A stretch of 64,000 nt of DNA, taken from assembly GCA_039818285.1 (NCBI GenBank), contig JBCBUE010000011.1, forward strand, positions 1 through 64,000, in the 5' to 3' direction. The notes beneath the pieces are model-generated. The model was not told the origin of the DNA. It saw nothing but the letters and a program-made list of their open reading frames with translations, and ran no database searches. This document shows, one piece after another, positions 7,818 to 18,278 of this stretch. The position numbers were made by a program, and so were the translations under genes. The stretch comes from JBCBUE01 sp039818285 (GTDB lineage Bacteria > Planctomycetota > Phycisphaerae > Phycisphaerales > Phycisphaeraceae). Within the stretch, counting starts at the first letter, position 1. The number at the start of each line of letters is the position of its first letter.

Positions 7818-8276
7818 CTAAGACTCGAGCACCAGCACGACGCACACCGCGATCCACAGCAAGGTCGGCGGCGCGAGCAGCGCCCAGATCGCCCAGTGTG
7901 GCCAGCGCGCGATCCATCGATGAAGGGCCAGGTGCAGCACGGCGAGCGGGCCGACGAGGGCCGCGAGCGAAGCCAGCGCCTCGAGATCGAAGTCGAGCAG
8001 TTCGCCGAGGACCTCGCGGAGGTTCCAGTTGGCGAACGTCCAGACGATGACGCCGAGCCCGCCGAGGCTGGCGAGCACGAACGTCGTGACCACCATCAGC
8101 GACAGCGGCGGCTGGCGCTTGATCTGAGCCAGCACGATCGGCGTGCCGCACTCGGGGCAGGCGGGCGTCGGCGCGTCGCGCAGGTTGTAGCCGCAGCGTC
8201 GGCAGGGGTGATCGTGGTGGTGCAGGTAGTCGAGCAGCGCACGGTCGGCGTCGCTGAACTTGGCTGGCTCGTTCAT
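7818..8276 (-). CDS. zinc-ribbon membrane protein
   Basis: 152 residues. Residues about 23-45 hold a four-Cys zinc ribbon (CRRCGYNLRD ... CPECG). Three hydrophobic helices follow (LMVVTTFVLASLGGLGVIVW, LASLAALVGPLAVLHLAL, WAIWALLAPPTLLWIAVCVVLVL). The CGYxL..CPECG ribbon followed by membrane helices is a frequent planctomycete arrangement of unknown function. A second example lies at 59824-60273. The gene starts 22 bases after the stop of the ABC ATPase on the same strand and may share its transcript. Confidence 0.75.
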   Translation of the reverse strand: MNEPAKFSDADRALLDYLHHHDHPCRRCGYNLRDAPTPACPECGTPIVLAQIKRQPPLSLMVVTTFVLASLGGLGVIVWTFANWNLREVLGELLDFDLEALASLAALVGPLAVLHLALHRWIARWPHWAIWALLAPPTLLWIAVCVVLVLES

Positions 8277-8298
8277 CCGGGCCTCCCGTCCGCGATCG

Positions 8299-9237
8299 CT
8301 ACTGCACCAATCCCTTGGTCAGCCGCATGAACGCGGTCTCGAGGTTGACCTTCTCTTCCTCGAGGCGTTGAAGGGAGAAGCCCTGGGTGACGAGCTGGCG
8401 GGCGAGCTCGGCGGCCGAGGTCTGCTGTGGATCGAGCGAGACCTTGATGTGCTGGTTCTCCAACGCGGTCTCGACGACGCCCGGCACGCCGCGCAGCATT
8501 TCGACGGCCTGGGGGATGCGCTCGCCGACGGCGACGTGGTAGATCGTGCCGGTGCGGGCGCGGGCGAGCATCTCGTCGGTGGTGCCGACGAACTTGAGCT
8601 CGCCCTGCTCGATGATGCCGACGACGTTGCAGAGGTCGGCCAGCTCGAGCAGGATGTGGCTGGAGATGAGGATGGTCTTGCCCATGCGGTGCAGCTCCTT
8701 AAGGAGCTCGCGCATCTCGATGCGGGCCCGGGGGTCGAGGCCGGAGGCCGGCTCGTCGAGCAGCAGGACCTTGGGGTCGTGCAGCAGGACGCGGGCGACC
8801 GAGAGTCGTTGCTGCATGCCTCGTGAGAGGGAGTTGACGTCGGCGTCGACCTTGTAGGAGAGGTCGGTGAGGTCGAGGACGTCGCCGATGACCTGCTCGC
8901 GTTGCTCCCCGTCGATCCCGTAGGAGGCGGCGAAGAACTCGAGGTACTCCTTGACGACCATGTCCTCGTAGGAGCCGAAGTAGTCGGGGACGTAGCCGAT
9001 GATGCGTCGGACCTGGCGGGCGTTGACGGGGCCGACGGACAGGCCGTCGATGCGGGCCTCGCCCCAGGTGGGCTTGAGCAGGGTGGCGAGAATCTTGATG
9101 GTGGTGGTCTTGCCGGCGCCGTTGGGCCCGATGAACCCGAAGGCGTCGCCCTGGTTGATCTCGAGGTTGAGGTTGTTGAGGGCGATGAGCTTGTCGCCGT
9201 ACTTCTTGGTCAGGTTGATGGTCTGGATCATCGCCAT
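8299..9237 (-). CDS. ABC transporter ATP-binding protein (ABC-2/CcmA type)
   Basis: 312-residue cytoplasmic ATPase. Walker A is GPNGAGKTTT, the Q-loop region is YVPDYFGSYEDM, the signature is SLSRGMQQRLS, and Walker B is VLLLDEPASGLD, with the switch His in LISSHIL. The C-terminal ~80 residues form the accessory domain seen in NatA/CcmA/gliding-type exporters. It would energise an ABC-2 permease; none is adjacent. The next gene on this strand is a four-helix-bundle protein and then a large membrane protein whose middle resembles a GATase-like fold, a combination seen with gliding/export clusters. Start ATG 9237 (MAMIQT) could instead be the second Met. Confidence 0.9.
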   Translation of the reverse strand: MAMIQTINLTKKYGDKLIALNNLNLEINQGDAFGFIGPNGAGKTTTIKILATLLKPTWGEARIDGLSVGPVNARQVRRIIGYVPDYFGSYEDMVVKEYLEFFAASYGIDGEQREQVIGDVLDLTDLSYKVDADVNSLSRGMQQRLSVARVLLHDPKVLLLDEPASGLDPRARIEMRELLKELHRMGKTILISSHILLELADLCNVVGIIEQGELKFVGTTDEMLARARTGTIYHVAVGERIPQAVEMLRGVPGVVETALENQHIKVSLDPQQTSAAELARQLVTQGFSLQRLEEEKVNLETAFMRLTKGLVQ

Positions 9238-9251
9238 GGCGGGGGCCTGAG

Positions 9252-9704
9252 TTATGAATGATGAGTGCGGATTGCGGAATGGTGTTGGTTGGGTCGCCGG
9301 GGCGGGGCGGCTTGTGGGGCTGCCTTGCGTTGTTTCGCGGAGCGTGTGATGGCGGTAATGATCCGGGTGATTTGGTCGGCCTCGTCGTGTAGCGGGCGGA
9401 TCGACGCGGATCGCGTGCTATCCGACTGCATCATTAATCGAAGCCAATACCTCGTTTCGCGGGCCTCTTTCTGCGCGATCGACATCTTGTGGATGAAATC
9501 CGCCTTGGATTCTGCGGCTTGCGCTTCCTCAACGTTGGCTCCGATCGAGGTCGCGGCGCGAAGAAGCTGGCGGGTCATCACTCGGGTCGACTCACGTGTC
9601 GTAGTGAGAGCGTCGGCACACTTCACCACCGATAGAGCAAATTCGAACGATCGGTCTGCGATGTGCGTGTCACCATCCATCATTTCGCACTCATCATTCC
9701 GCAT
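9252..9704 (-). CDS. four-helix-bundle protein of the 23S rRNA intervening-sequence (S23) family
   Basis: About 150 residues. The family core is clear: IADRSFEFALSVVKCADAL, then TRQLLRAATSIGANVEEAQAAES, DFIHKMSIAQKEARETRYWL and a last helix. Members assemble as small pentameric helical bundles; the same fold includes Avd of diversity-generating retroelements, but no reverse transcriptase is nearby. The first eight residues and the last six are encoded by copies of an inverted repeat (see 9257-9698), so the functional start may be the Met at 9680 or 9683. The gene separates the ABC ATPase from a large membrane protein on the same strand and looks less GC-rich than both, which suggests insertion. 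Function unknown. Confidence 0.85.
   Translation of the reverse strand: MRNDECEMMDGDTHIADRSFEFALSVVKCADALTTTRESTRVMTRQLLRAATSIGANVEEAQAAESKADFIHKMSIAQKEARETRYWLRLMMQSDSTRSASIRPLHDEADQITRIITAITRSAKQRKAAPQAAPPRRPNQHHSAIRTHHS
9257..9698. repeat. inverted repeat flanking the four-helix-bundle gene
   Basis: AATGATGAGTGCG at 9257-9269 is repeated as its exact reverse complement at 9686-9698, and looser similarity (GCGGAAT, ATGG) continues outward and inward. The two copies lie at the extreme 3' and 5' ends of the four-helix-bundle gene and encode its terminal residues. The arrangement suggests a small insertion cassette. Similar TCATCATTC-type repeats are common beside this gene family in planctomycetes (recollection, not checked). 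Confidence 0.7.
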
Positions 9705-9707
9705 TGA

Positions 9708-12065
9708 TTATTTCAGGTCGTGGATCCAGCGCACCACGGTCCATCCGTCGGAGGGGACGGGGTCGCCGTTGGCGGTCAGGGGCAGAGGGCTGGGGCTGTC
9801 GCGGAGGTTGCCGATGACGATGAGGCGGCGGCCGCTGATGAGGTGCGAGAGGTCGAGCTCGCGGCCGACGGCGCGGCGCATCTCGAAGGCGCCCTGCACG
9901 GGGATCATCGAGGGGTTGCGGTAGTCGACGACGGGCAGGTAGTTGAAGAAGGACAGCAGATAGGCGCAGATGGTCAGGCGGTCGGCGGAGAGCTGGGCGT
10001 CGGGGCCGAGGTTGGTCAGCAGGTTGCCTCGCACGTTGTCGATCTGCACGCCCAGGAAGCCCTCGGCGTTCCACTGGCGGTTCCCGGCGGGCCACTTGGG
10101 GTCGCTGAGCAGGGGGTCGATGCGGGTGGGGGGCTGGAGGCTGAAGAGCGTGTTGGGGGGCCAGTCGCCGAGTCGGTAGACGACGGGCATGCTGACGACG
10201 CCGTTGCGCATGCTGGGGGCTTCGTCGCCGGGCCAGTAGACGGCGATGGCGTCGGTGAGCGTGCCGGGCAGGCCGTGCGAGAGGTCGCCGACGGGGAAGC
10301 CGCTCTCGATGCGGAGGTTGCCCTGGGGCGGGACCCAGGCGTCGGTGAGGCCGGTGGTCGTTTCGTCGAGGGGGCCGAGGTAGCGGGCGACGAAGGTCTT
10401 GGCGGTGGAGCGGAACGGCACGCCGCCGGCGGCGGGCAGGTCGGGCGGCGGGTAGGTGTGCGGGGCGGTGGCGCTGACGGCGTAGGCCTGCGGGTCGGGG
10501 TAGGTGACGGTGTTCTGCTGACGGCTGAGGCCGGGGCTGACGAGGGTGTTGGCGGCCTCGGGGGTGTCGGGGCCGAGATCGATCTCTTGCGGCCCGAAGG
10601 AGGGCAGGAACAGCGAGAACCAGGAATTGACCCGGGCGTCGCGCTCCCCGTCAATGAAATCGACCACGCTGAAGTGCGTGACGTTCTCGGTCGCCGGCCG
10701 CAGCACCCAGGCGCCGACCCAGGCGACGACGGTGAACACGCCGACGACCCCGGCGAAGACGACCCACGAGCGTTGCTGCAGGTGCTTGGCGCGGAGCACG
10801 GCGTAGGCGACGGGGCCGGCGAGCAGCCAGTAGAGCCCGAAGGCGAGGATCGCGAGCAGCAGGGCGGTGGCGACGGTGCCGGGCCGGTCGGTCTGGCGGG
10901 CGATCCAATCATCGAGGAAGACGGCGTTGCGCAGGTGGGGCCGGCCGAAACGGTTGGCGTCGATCTCGTCGACGAGGAAGGCGGTGCGGAACGCGGGGGC
11001 CTGCCAGCCGAGCAGCTCGTTCCAGATGCGCTCCCTGCCGTTGGGCAGGCCGACCCCGGCGACAGAGTTGTCCGCCAGGTCGATCCCCAGCAGCGTGACG
11101 CTTCCGAAGCCCACGCGGTGCGACACGGCGATCGGCTGGCCCTGGTCGTCGCGCGCGACGACCGACACGCCCGGCAGGCCCTCGACGGGCAGGTCGAACA
11201 CCGTCCGAGTGATGATCGGCCGAGGCAGGGCGAGCGTCGAGCCCAGCCAGATGGGTGGCGGCCCGTCGATCCGCCGCGTCCGCCGCGTGTCCAGCGGCAG
11301 CAGCGGCGACAGCGGGTGGTTGCGCGGCAGGCCCAGCCAGGGGTCGCCGACCGCGGGCAACGAGATGATCAGGTGCCCGCCGCGCCGGACCCAGTCGACC
11401 AGCGCCCGCTGCGTGTCCTGCGAGACGCCGGGCCCGTCGAAGCTCTCGCCGTCCTTGGTCCACACGAGCACGCTGAACAGGTCCAGCCCGTACCACCGGT
11501 CGGGCATCCGCGACGCGATCAGCCCCCGCACCAGCGCCACCGGCTCGTGCAGCAGGTCGAGCCGCTGGCCCTGGGCGTCGACGCGGACGTAAGGGCTGAG
11601 CCCCAGCGGCGCGTTCGTGAACAGCCCGACCGCCCCCACCGAGGCGTCGAGCACCTCGGTCGGCAACGCCACGGCGTCGGCCAGCCGCGCCCCGCTCGCC
11701 TCGTCGACCACCTCGAACTGCCAACCCGACCGATCGCCCCAGTCCATCGGCAGCGGCGCGTACAGCCACAGGCTCTGCTCGGGCCCGGGGTTGACCACGA
11801 CCCGCCGCTGCGAGACAAGCCGGTCGCCGTCGATGTCGCGGATCACCCACCGGCAGACCACCGCCCGCGCCGCGAGCTCGGCCGACGACAGCGTCAGCCG
11901 AGCGCCGGCCCAGTCGCCGGCCCGGCTCACGCCCTCGACCCCCAGGTCGGACGGCTCGACGGTCAGCTCGATCAGCGGCTGCGCGCCCGCCGCGCCCCCG
12001 GAGAGGGCGAAGACGACGGCCAACATCGCTCGTGCGGCCACCCGAAACATCGATCCGACGATCAC
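9708..12065 (-). CDS. large membrane protein with GATase-like extracytoplasmic domain
   Basis: 785 residues. There is an N-terminal signal segment (MLAVVFALSGGAAGA) and a long extracytoplasmic region. Within that region LFSVLVWTKDGE, then LVDWVRRGGHLIISLP and GFGSVTLLGIDL, resemble the glutamine-amidotransferase-like fold found in membrane proteins of export clusters. Two adjacent membrane helices follow near residues 395-455 (ATALLLAILAFGLYWLLAGP, WVVFAGVVGVFTVVAWVG), and then a second beta-rich extracytoplasmic half. No active-site Cys triad is evident. It lies on the same strand as the ABC ATPase, with only the four-helix gene between. Start 12065 (MIVGSM); Met6 is an alternative. The precise role is unknown. 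Confidence 0.7.
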   Translation of the reverse strand: MIVGSMFRVAARAMLAVVFALSGGAAGAQPLIELTVEPSDLGVEGVSRAGDWAGARLTLSSAELAARAVVCRWVIRDIDGDRLVSQRRVVVNPGPEQSLWLYAPLPMDWGDRSGWQFEVVDEASGARLADAVALPTEVLDASVGAVGLFTNAPLGLSPYVRVDAQGQRLDLLHEPVALVRGLIASRMPDRWYGLDLFSVLVWTKDGESFDGPGVSQDTQRALVDWVRRGGHLIISLPAVGDPWLGLPRNHPLSPLLPLDTRRTRRIDGPPPIWLGSTLALPRPIITRTVFDLPVEGLPGVSVVARDDQGQPIAVSHRVGFGSVTLLGIDLADNSVAGVGLPNGRERIWNELLGWQAPAFRTAFLVDEIDANRFGRPHLRNAVFLDDWIARQTDRPGTVATALLLAILAFGLYWLLAGPVAYAVLRAKHLQQRSWVVFAGVVGVFTVVAWVGAWVLRPATENVTHFSVVDFIDGERDARVNSWFSLFLPSFGPQEIDLGPDTPEAANTLVSPGLSRQQNTVTYPDPQAYAVSATAPHTYPPPDLPAAGGVPFRSTAKTFVARYLGPLDETTTGLTDAWVPPQGNLRIESGFPVGDLSHGLPGTLTDAIAVYWPGDEAPSMRNGVVSMPVVYRLGDWPPNTLFSLQPPTRIDPLLSDPKWPAGNRQWNAEGFLGVQIDNVRGNLLTNLGPDAQLSADRLTICAYLLSFFNYLPVVDYRNPSMIPVQGAFEMRRAVGRELDLSHLISGRRLIVIGNLRDSPSPLPLTANGDPVPSDGWTVVRWIHDLK

Positions 12066-12132
12066 CCGTGAAGTTTATCGCCCCTTGCTCGCCACGCTTC
12101 AGCCCGCGGCCGGCTCGACCGATACGACCCGC

Positions 12133-12450
12133 ATGACCCTCACCCTGGTGCACCTCGCCTGGCTGGCCTTCGCGGGCATGGCCCTGCTGCTGGCCCAGGT
12201 CTGCCTCTCGGTGCTGGAGACCCGCAGCCGCCTGGCCGTCGAGCGGCACAACCTGGTGCTGCGGGCTCGCGAGATGCGGGCCGAGTACTGGCAAGCCGTC
12301 GCCGCCCGCGCGGCCGAGCAAGCGGACGAGGCCGAGGTGGTCGAAGAGATCGACGTGGTCGAGGAAGAAGTCGAGGTCCTGGCCGAGATCGGTCAGCAAC
12401 CGACCGACGACGCCGCCGAGGCCGACACGGCGCTCCGCCCGGCCGCCTGA
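12133..12450 (+). CDS. small single-pass membrane protein with acidic tail
   Basis: 105 residues: an N-terminal membrane helix (LVHLAWLAFAGMALLLAQVCL), a basic helical segment (RSRLAVERHNLVLRAREMRAEYW) and a very acidic C terminus (EADEAEVVEEIDVVEEEVEV-type composition). ATG 12133 is the start that places the helix at the N terminus. The gene is 36 bases upstream of the dihydroorotase gene, so co-transcription is likely. No family recognised; the charge pattern suggests a membrane-anchored interaction tail. Confidence 0.65.
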   Translation: MTLTLVHLAWLAFAGMALLLAQVCLSVLETRSRLAVERHNLVLRAREMRAEYWQAVAARAAEQADEAEVVEEIDVVEEEVEVLAEIGQQPTDDAAEADTALRPAA

Positions 12451-12486
12451 TCGGACCCGGCCCGCGGGGGTGCTATCCTCGCCGCC

Positions 12487-13839
12487 ATGCCCAAGGACGA
12501 GGCGTCGCCGTCGCTCACTGACCGTGAGCCCATCACCTTGCTCGGCGGTCGCGTGATCGACCCGGCGACCGGCTTCGACGCCGTCGCGGACGTGCGGATC
12601 GCCGACGGCCGCATCGAACGCATCGGCACGGTCAGCCGGCCCGACACCCACCCCGGCGGCCGCGTCGTTGAGGCCCAGGGCATGCTCGTCACGCCCGGCC
12701 TGATCGACCCGCACGTGCACCTGCGCGAGCCCGGCCAGGAGGACAAAGAGACCATCGCCACCGGCTCGGCCGCCGCGGTCGCCGGCGGGTTCACCGCCGT
12801 CTGCTGCATGCCCAACACCCAGCCCGCGCTCGACGACGACGCCCGCATCGAGTTCGTCTACGACCGCGCCGCCAAGGCCGGACACTGCCGCGTCTACCCC
12901 GTCGGGGCCGTGACCAAGGGGCGGGCCGGCGCGGAGCTCGCCGAGATCGGGCTCATGGCCGCCGCCGGCGCGGTCGCCTTCACCGACGACGGCACGGCGG
13001 TCGCCGACACGGCCGTCATGCAGCGGGCCCTGATGTACGTCGGCTCGACCGGCAAGGCGCTGATGCAGCACTGCGAGGACCCGGCGCTGGGCGGCGGGGC
13101 GATGAACGCCGGCCCGGTCGCCGCGCGGCTCGGCCTGGCGGGCTGGCCACGCGTCGCCGAGGAACTCGTCATCGAGCGCGACGTCCTGCTCAACCGCCAC
13201 GCCGGCTGGCCCTGCCGATACCACGCCCAGCACCTCTCCTCGGGCGGCAGCGTCGATACCCTCCGCCGCGCCCGACGCGACGCCCAGGCCGCCGGCAAGC
13301 CCGACTATGTCACCGGCGAGGCCAGCCCGCACCACCTGCTGCTCACCGACGCCGACTGCGCCACTTACGACCCCCTCTACAAGATGAACCCGCCGCTGCG
13401 GACCTCGCTCGACATCGAGGCCCTCAAGGCCGGCATCCGCGACGGCGTCATCACCGTCCTCGCCACCGACCACGCCCCCCACACCCGCGAGGAGAAGGAA
13501 CTCGCCTTCGCCGCCGCGCCCTACGGCATCATCGGCCTCGAGGGAGCGCTCTCGCTCTACCGCAAGGCCCTGATCGACAACGACATCGTCGACTGGCCGC
13601 GCATGATCGCGATGATGACGATCGAGCCGGCCAAGCTCTGCGGCCTCGATGGGCGCGGCGTCCTCACCGAGGGCGGCGACGCCGACGTCACCGTCATCGA
13701 CCCCGAGATGCCGTGGACCATCGACGCCGAGGCGTTCGCGAGCAAGGCCGCCAACTGCCCCTTCCACGGCTGGGACGTCACCGGGCGAGCGGTGATGACG
13801 ATCGTCGGCGGGTCGGTCGCGTGGGAACTCGAGCGGTAG
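12487..13839 (+). CDS. pyrC: dihydroorotase (type I)
   Basis: 450 residues. It catalyses the reversible cyclisation of N-carbamoyl-aspartate to dihydroorotate in de novo pyrimidine synthesis (cytoplasm). The zinc-binding motif DPHVHLREPGQ is at residues ~74-84 (H76, H78). CCMPNTQPALDD and SPHHLLLTD follow, and the catalytic ATDHAPHTREEK motif is near residue 325. Length and motifs fit the class I, PyrC/PyrX-like enzymes that often associate with PyrB. No pyrB is adjacent, but the active-site residues are intact, so an active enzyme is expected. The stop is followed by a palindromic repeat and then by the convergent symporter gene. Confidence 0.93.
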   Translation: MPKDEASPSLTDREPITLLGGRVIDPATGFDAVADVRIADGRIERIGTVSRPDTHPGGRVVEAQGMLVTPGLIDPHVHLREPGQEDKETIATGSAAAVAGGFTAVCCMPNTQPALDDDARIEFVYDRAAKAGHCRVYPVGAVTKGRAGAELAEIGLMAAAGAVAFTDDGTAVADTAVMQRALMYVGSTGKALMQHCEDPALGGGAMNAGPVAARLGLAGWPRVAEELVIERDVLLNRHAGWPCRYHAQHLSSGGSVDTLRRARRDAQAAGKPDYVTGEASPHHLLLTDADCATYDPLYKMNPPLRTSLDIEALKAGIRDGVITVLATDHAPHTREEKELAFAAAPYGIIGLEGALSLYRKALIDNDIVDWPRMIAMMTIEPAKLCGLDGRGVLTEGGDADVTVIDPEMPWTIDAEAFASKAANCPFHGWDVTGRAVMTIVGGSVAWELER

Positions 13840-13858
13840 CGCACCGGCTTGTGCCCTT

Positions 13859-13931
13859 AGCTGCGACGCCACGCGTCGCTGAAAGAAACGGCTTGTGCGT
13901 GATGCCTTCAGCGACGCGTGACGTCGCAGCT
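13859..13931. repeat. palindromic repeat, family copy 1
   Basis: Two 25-base arms (13859-13883 and 13907-13931) are reverse complements with one mismatch; the outer end reads AGCTGCGACG and the core contains ACGCGT. The 23-base spacer lets it fold into a long hairpin. It sits between the 3' ends of the converging pyrC and symporter genes, where it could terminate both transcripts. A second copy with about 23 of 25 matching arm bases is at 48933-49008, so this is a dispersed REP-like family. Confidence 0.88.
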
Positions 13932-13948
13932 GGGGAACTTGAGCAGGC

Positions 13949-15954
<2,006 letters not shown>

Positions 15955-15958
<4 letters not shown>

Positions 15959-16338
15959 GCCGGTGCCTCCTCGTCACGGTCGTCCACGCCGGCGATCGAT
16001 CCGTCGTCGCGCAGCGCGTGCAGCCGCTTCAGCTCGTCGCGGTGTCGGGCGTCCAGGCGGTTCAGCAGGATCGCGTACACGAGGATGATCACGACGAAGG
16101 TCGCGATCGAGCCCTGCTGCGCGAACCAGAACCCCAGCGGCAGGCCGCCGATCGCGAACTGGTTGAGCCAGTCCGCCCAAAGCACGCCGCAGCCCAGGCC
16201 GACGACTCCCCAGATCGTCAGCAGCACCGCCATGATGGCAACGTTGGCCCGCCAGTAGCGATCGATGCTCGCGTGGATCGCCGCGTCAAGCTCGGCGTCG
16301 GTCGATGGCGGCGCGGGGGGGTGGCTCGGTTCGCTCAC
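15955..16338 (-). CDS. DUF4212 symporter small subunit
   Basis: 127 residues with two membrane helices. The conserved pattern RYWRANVAIMAVLLTIWGVV, followed by FAIGGLPLGFWFAQQGSIATF and VVIILVYAILLNRLD, is diagnostic of the sodium:solute symporter small subunit family. It precedes the large subunit on the same strand with a 4-base ATGA-type overlap, so translation is coupled. The N terminus is Pro-rich and the C terminus acidic, both cytoplasmic. Its role is presumed to be assembly or regulation of the permease. Confidence 0.9.
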
Positions 16339-16433
16339 GAGGCGGCTGGTCGGCGGGGAGACGGATCAAAGTCAAAGTCAAGAATCAACGATCAGAACGT
16401 ACCGCCGCGTGCACCGGCAAGCAACCGATCGAC

Positions 16434-17351
16434 TCACGATGCCGCGTCGGCGAAGGATCGGCGATACGCGCTGGGGGTCGTGCCCTTGAGCCGGCGGAAC
16501 ACCCGGTGGAAGTGGGAGAGGTTGCCGAAACCGCTCTCGAAGCAGATATCGGTGACCGGCGCGTCGCTCTCGATCAGCCGCCGGGCCGCGTGCCCGACGC
16601 GCAGCCGGTGCAGGTACTCGACGAAGGTCTGGCCGGTCGTCTGCTTGAACCACCGCGCGAACGCCGAGGGGTGCAGGTGCACGATCTGCGCGCCGTCCAC
16701 CAGGGCGATCGGCTCGGCGAAGCGGCCCTCGATCGCCCGACAGACCCGGTCGATCCGACGGGCGTCGGCGTCGCGTAACGCGTGCGTGAACGGCCGGGTC
16801 GACAGCGGCTCGACCCGCTTCGACGACGCCAACCGGTCCAGCAGCTCCCACAGCCTCAGCATCCGCGCCAGCGGCTTCATCGCCTCCATCTGACCCATCT
16901 CGTCCGCGACCCGCGACGCCGACCGCCCCGTGAACCGAAGCCCCACCCGCGCCCGCTGCAGCAGCCGGCGCACCGCCCCGAGCTCGGGTCGGTCGAGGAA
17001 CCCTTCGCCCGGGAAACCGGTCAGAAACTGGATCACGACGCTCTCGACGCCGCCGGGACGATCGATCGGCGAGCTCCACGTGTGCGGCAGGTTCGGCGCA
17101 AGCAGCACCAGGTCGCCCTCGCGGTAGTCGGCCACGTGATCTCCGACGTAGCGCGTCCCGCGGCCGCGCACGATCGTCGTCAGCTCGGCCTCGGGGTGAA
17201 CGTGCCACCCGAAGCGGAAGTGATCGAAGCGCATGCGACGCCAGGTGAAGGACTGCCGTCGGCTGGGCTCGATCTGTTCGAGAAACGGCTGCAAGGCATC
17301 GTCTCCGTCCTCGACTTTGTCAGGTTGAGCGAGGGCGCAAAGATCGTACAT
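16434..17351 (-). CDS. AraC-family transcriptional regulator
   Basis: 305 residues: an N-terminal cupin sensor domain (FGWHVHPEAELTTIVRGRG, then REGDLVLLAPNLPHTW) and a C-terminal pair of HTH motifs (LHPSAFARWFKQTTGQTFVEYL and DICFESGFGNLSHFHRVFRR). Start 17351 is chosen because the in-frame ATG at 17411 would leave only 16 bases to the divergent gene. The regulator is divergent from a phytanoyl-CoA dioxygenase-family gene, an arrangement common in planctomycetes in which the AraC protein usually controls the dioxygenase. The 76-base shared region holds a CATAAT -10-like hexamer at 17394-17399 for the plus-strand gene. The ligand is unknown. Confidence 0.88.
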   Translation of the reverse strand: MYDLCALAQPDKVEDGDDALQPFLEQIEPSRRQSFTWRRMRFDHFRFGWHVHPEAELTTIVRGRGTRYVGDHVADYREGDLVLLAPNLPHTWSSPIDRPGGVESVVIQFLTGFPGEGFLDRPELGAVRRLLQRARVGLRFTGRSASRVADEMGQMEAMKPLARMLRLWELLDRLASSKRVEPLSTRPFTHALRDADARRIDRVCRAIEGRFAEPIALVDGAQIVHLHPSAFARWFKQTTGQTFVEYLHRLRVGHAARRLIESDAPVTDICFESGFGNLSHFHRVFRRLKGTTPSAYRRSFADAAS

Positions 17352-17427
17352 CACAACGCCTCGATCCGCGCAGCCGACGTCCCGGGCCGATCGCATAATT
17401 CTCGCTTTCACCTCTCGGAGTCACCGC

Positions 17428-18258
17428 ATGTCCGCCACCGCCACCCTCCCGGCCCTCGACGGCCGCTACGCCCTCACCGACGCCCAGATCGAACAGTTCC
17501 GCGCCGACGGCTTCATCAAGCTCAAGAACGTGCTGAGCCCCGAGGAGATCGATGCCTTTGCCCCGATCATCACCGAGCTGACCTTCGAGCACGACCCCAA
17601 CAAGGGCATCGCCCTCGAGGACAAGAGCACCTACGACCGCGCGTTCATCCAGGTCAGCAACATGTGGGAGATGGACGAGCGAGCCAAGGCGTTCGCGTTC
17701 AGCGAGCGGATGGCGCGGATCGCGACCGAGCTGCTGGGCGTGACCGGTGTGCGGATGTGGCACGACCAGGCGCTGTACAAGGAGCCGGGCGGCGGCTTCA
17801 CGCCGTGGCACGTCGATCAGTACTACTGGCCGATGGCCACGATGCAGAGCGTGACCGCCTGGATCCCGCTGCAGGAAACGCCGATGGACATGGGCCCGCT
17901 CGCGTTCGGCAAGGCCAGCCACCTGCTCCCCGCCGGCCGCGAGATCGCCATCTCCGACGAGTCCGAGGCCAAGATCGCCGCCCACGTCGAGAAGCACGGC
18001 GTCGAGCACGTCTACGAGCCCTTCGACCTCGGCGAGGTCAGCTTCCACTACGGTTTCACGCTGCACCGCGCCGGGCCCAACACCACCGACAGCCCGCGTA
18101 AGGTCTTCACCATCATCTACATGGACGAGGACCAGCGCCTCATCGCCCCGCGCAACGCCAACCATCAGCAGGACTGGGACCACTGGACGCCCGGCTCGGT
18201 GCCCGGCGAGGTGATGGACAGCCCGAAGAACCCGGTGCTCTACTCGACGCGCGGCTGA
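17428..18258 (+). CDS. phytanoyl-CoA dioxygenase (PhyH) family protein
   Basis: 276-residue Fe(II)/2-oxoglutarate dioxygenase. The HxD iron site is in FTPWHVDQYYW (His and Asp), the distal His in YGFTLHRAGPN, and the 2OG-binding Arg nearby in the same segment (SPRKVFTIIYM region). The N terminus LTDAQIEQFRADGFIKLKNVLS is typical of the family. Such enzymes hydroxylate diverse small molecules; the substrate cannot be assigned. It is divergent from the AraC regulator and monocistronic, with 20 bases separating its stop from the convergent mutL. The start ATG follows CTCGGAG at suitable spacing. Confidence 0.88.
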   Translation: MSATATLPALDGRYALTDAQIEQFRADGFIKLKNVLSPEEIDAFAPIITELTFEHDPNKGIALEDKSTYDRAFIQVSNMWEMDERAKAFAFSERMARIATELLGVTGVRMWHDQALYKEPGGGFTPWHVDQYYWPMATMQSVTAWIPLQETPMDMGPLAFGKASHLLPAGREIAISDESEAKIAAHVEKHGVEHVYEPFDLGEVSFHYGFTLHRAGPNTTDSPRKVFTIIYMDEDQRLIAPRNANHQQDWDHWTPGSVPGEVMDSPKNPVLYSTRG

Positions 18259-18278
18259 GCGCACCGCCGCGGGCTGGC

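Noticed and set aside
9252..9704. Avd protein of a diversity-generating retroelement
   Set aside because: The fold is the same, but no reverse transcriptase, template repeat or variable target gene is visible nearby.
10909..13872. Very long minus-strand reading frame antisense to pyrC and continuing into the 785-residue protein
   Set aside because: It is low-complexity Arg/Gly/Ala/Asp sequence produced by the GC-rich codons of pyrC and the membrane protein on the other frames; no family motifs.
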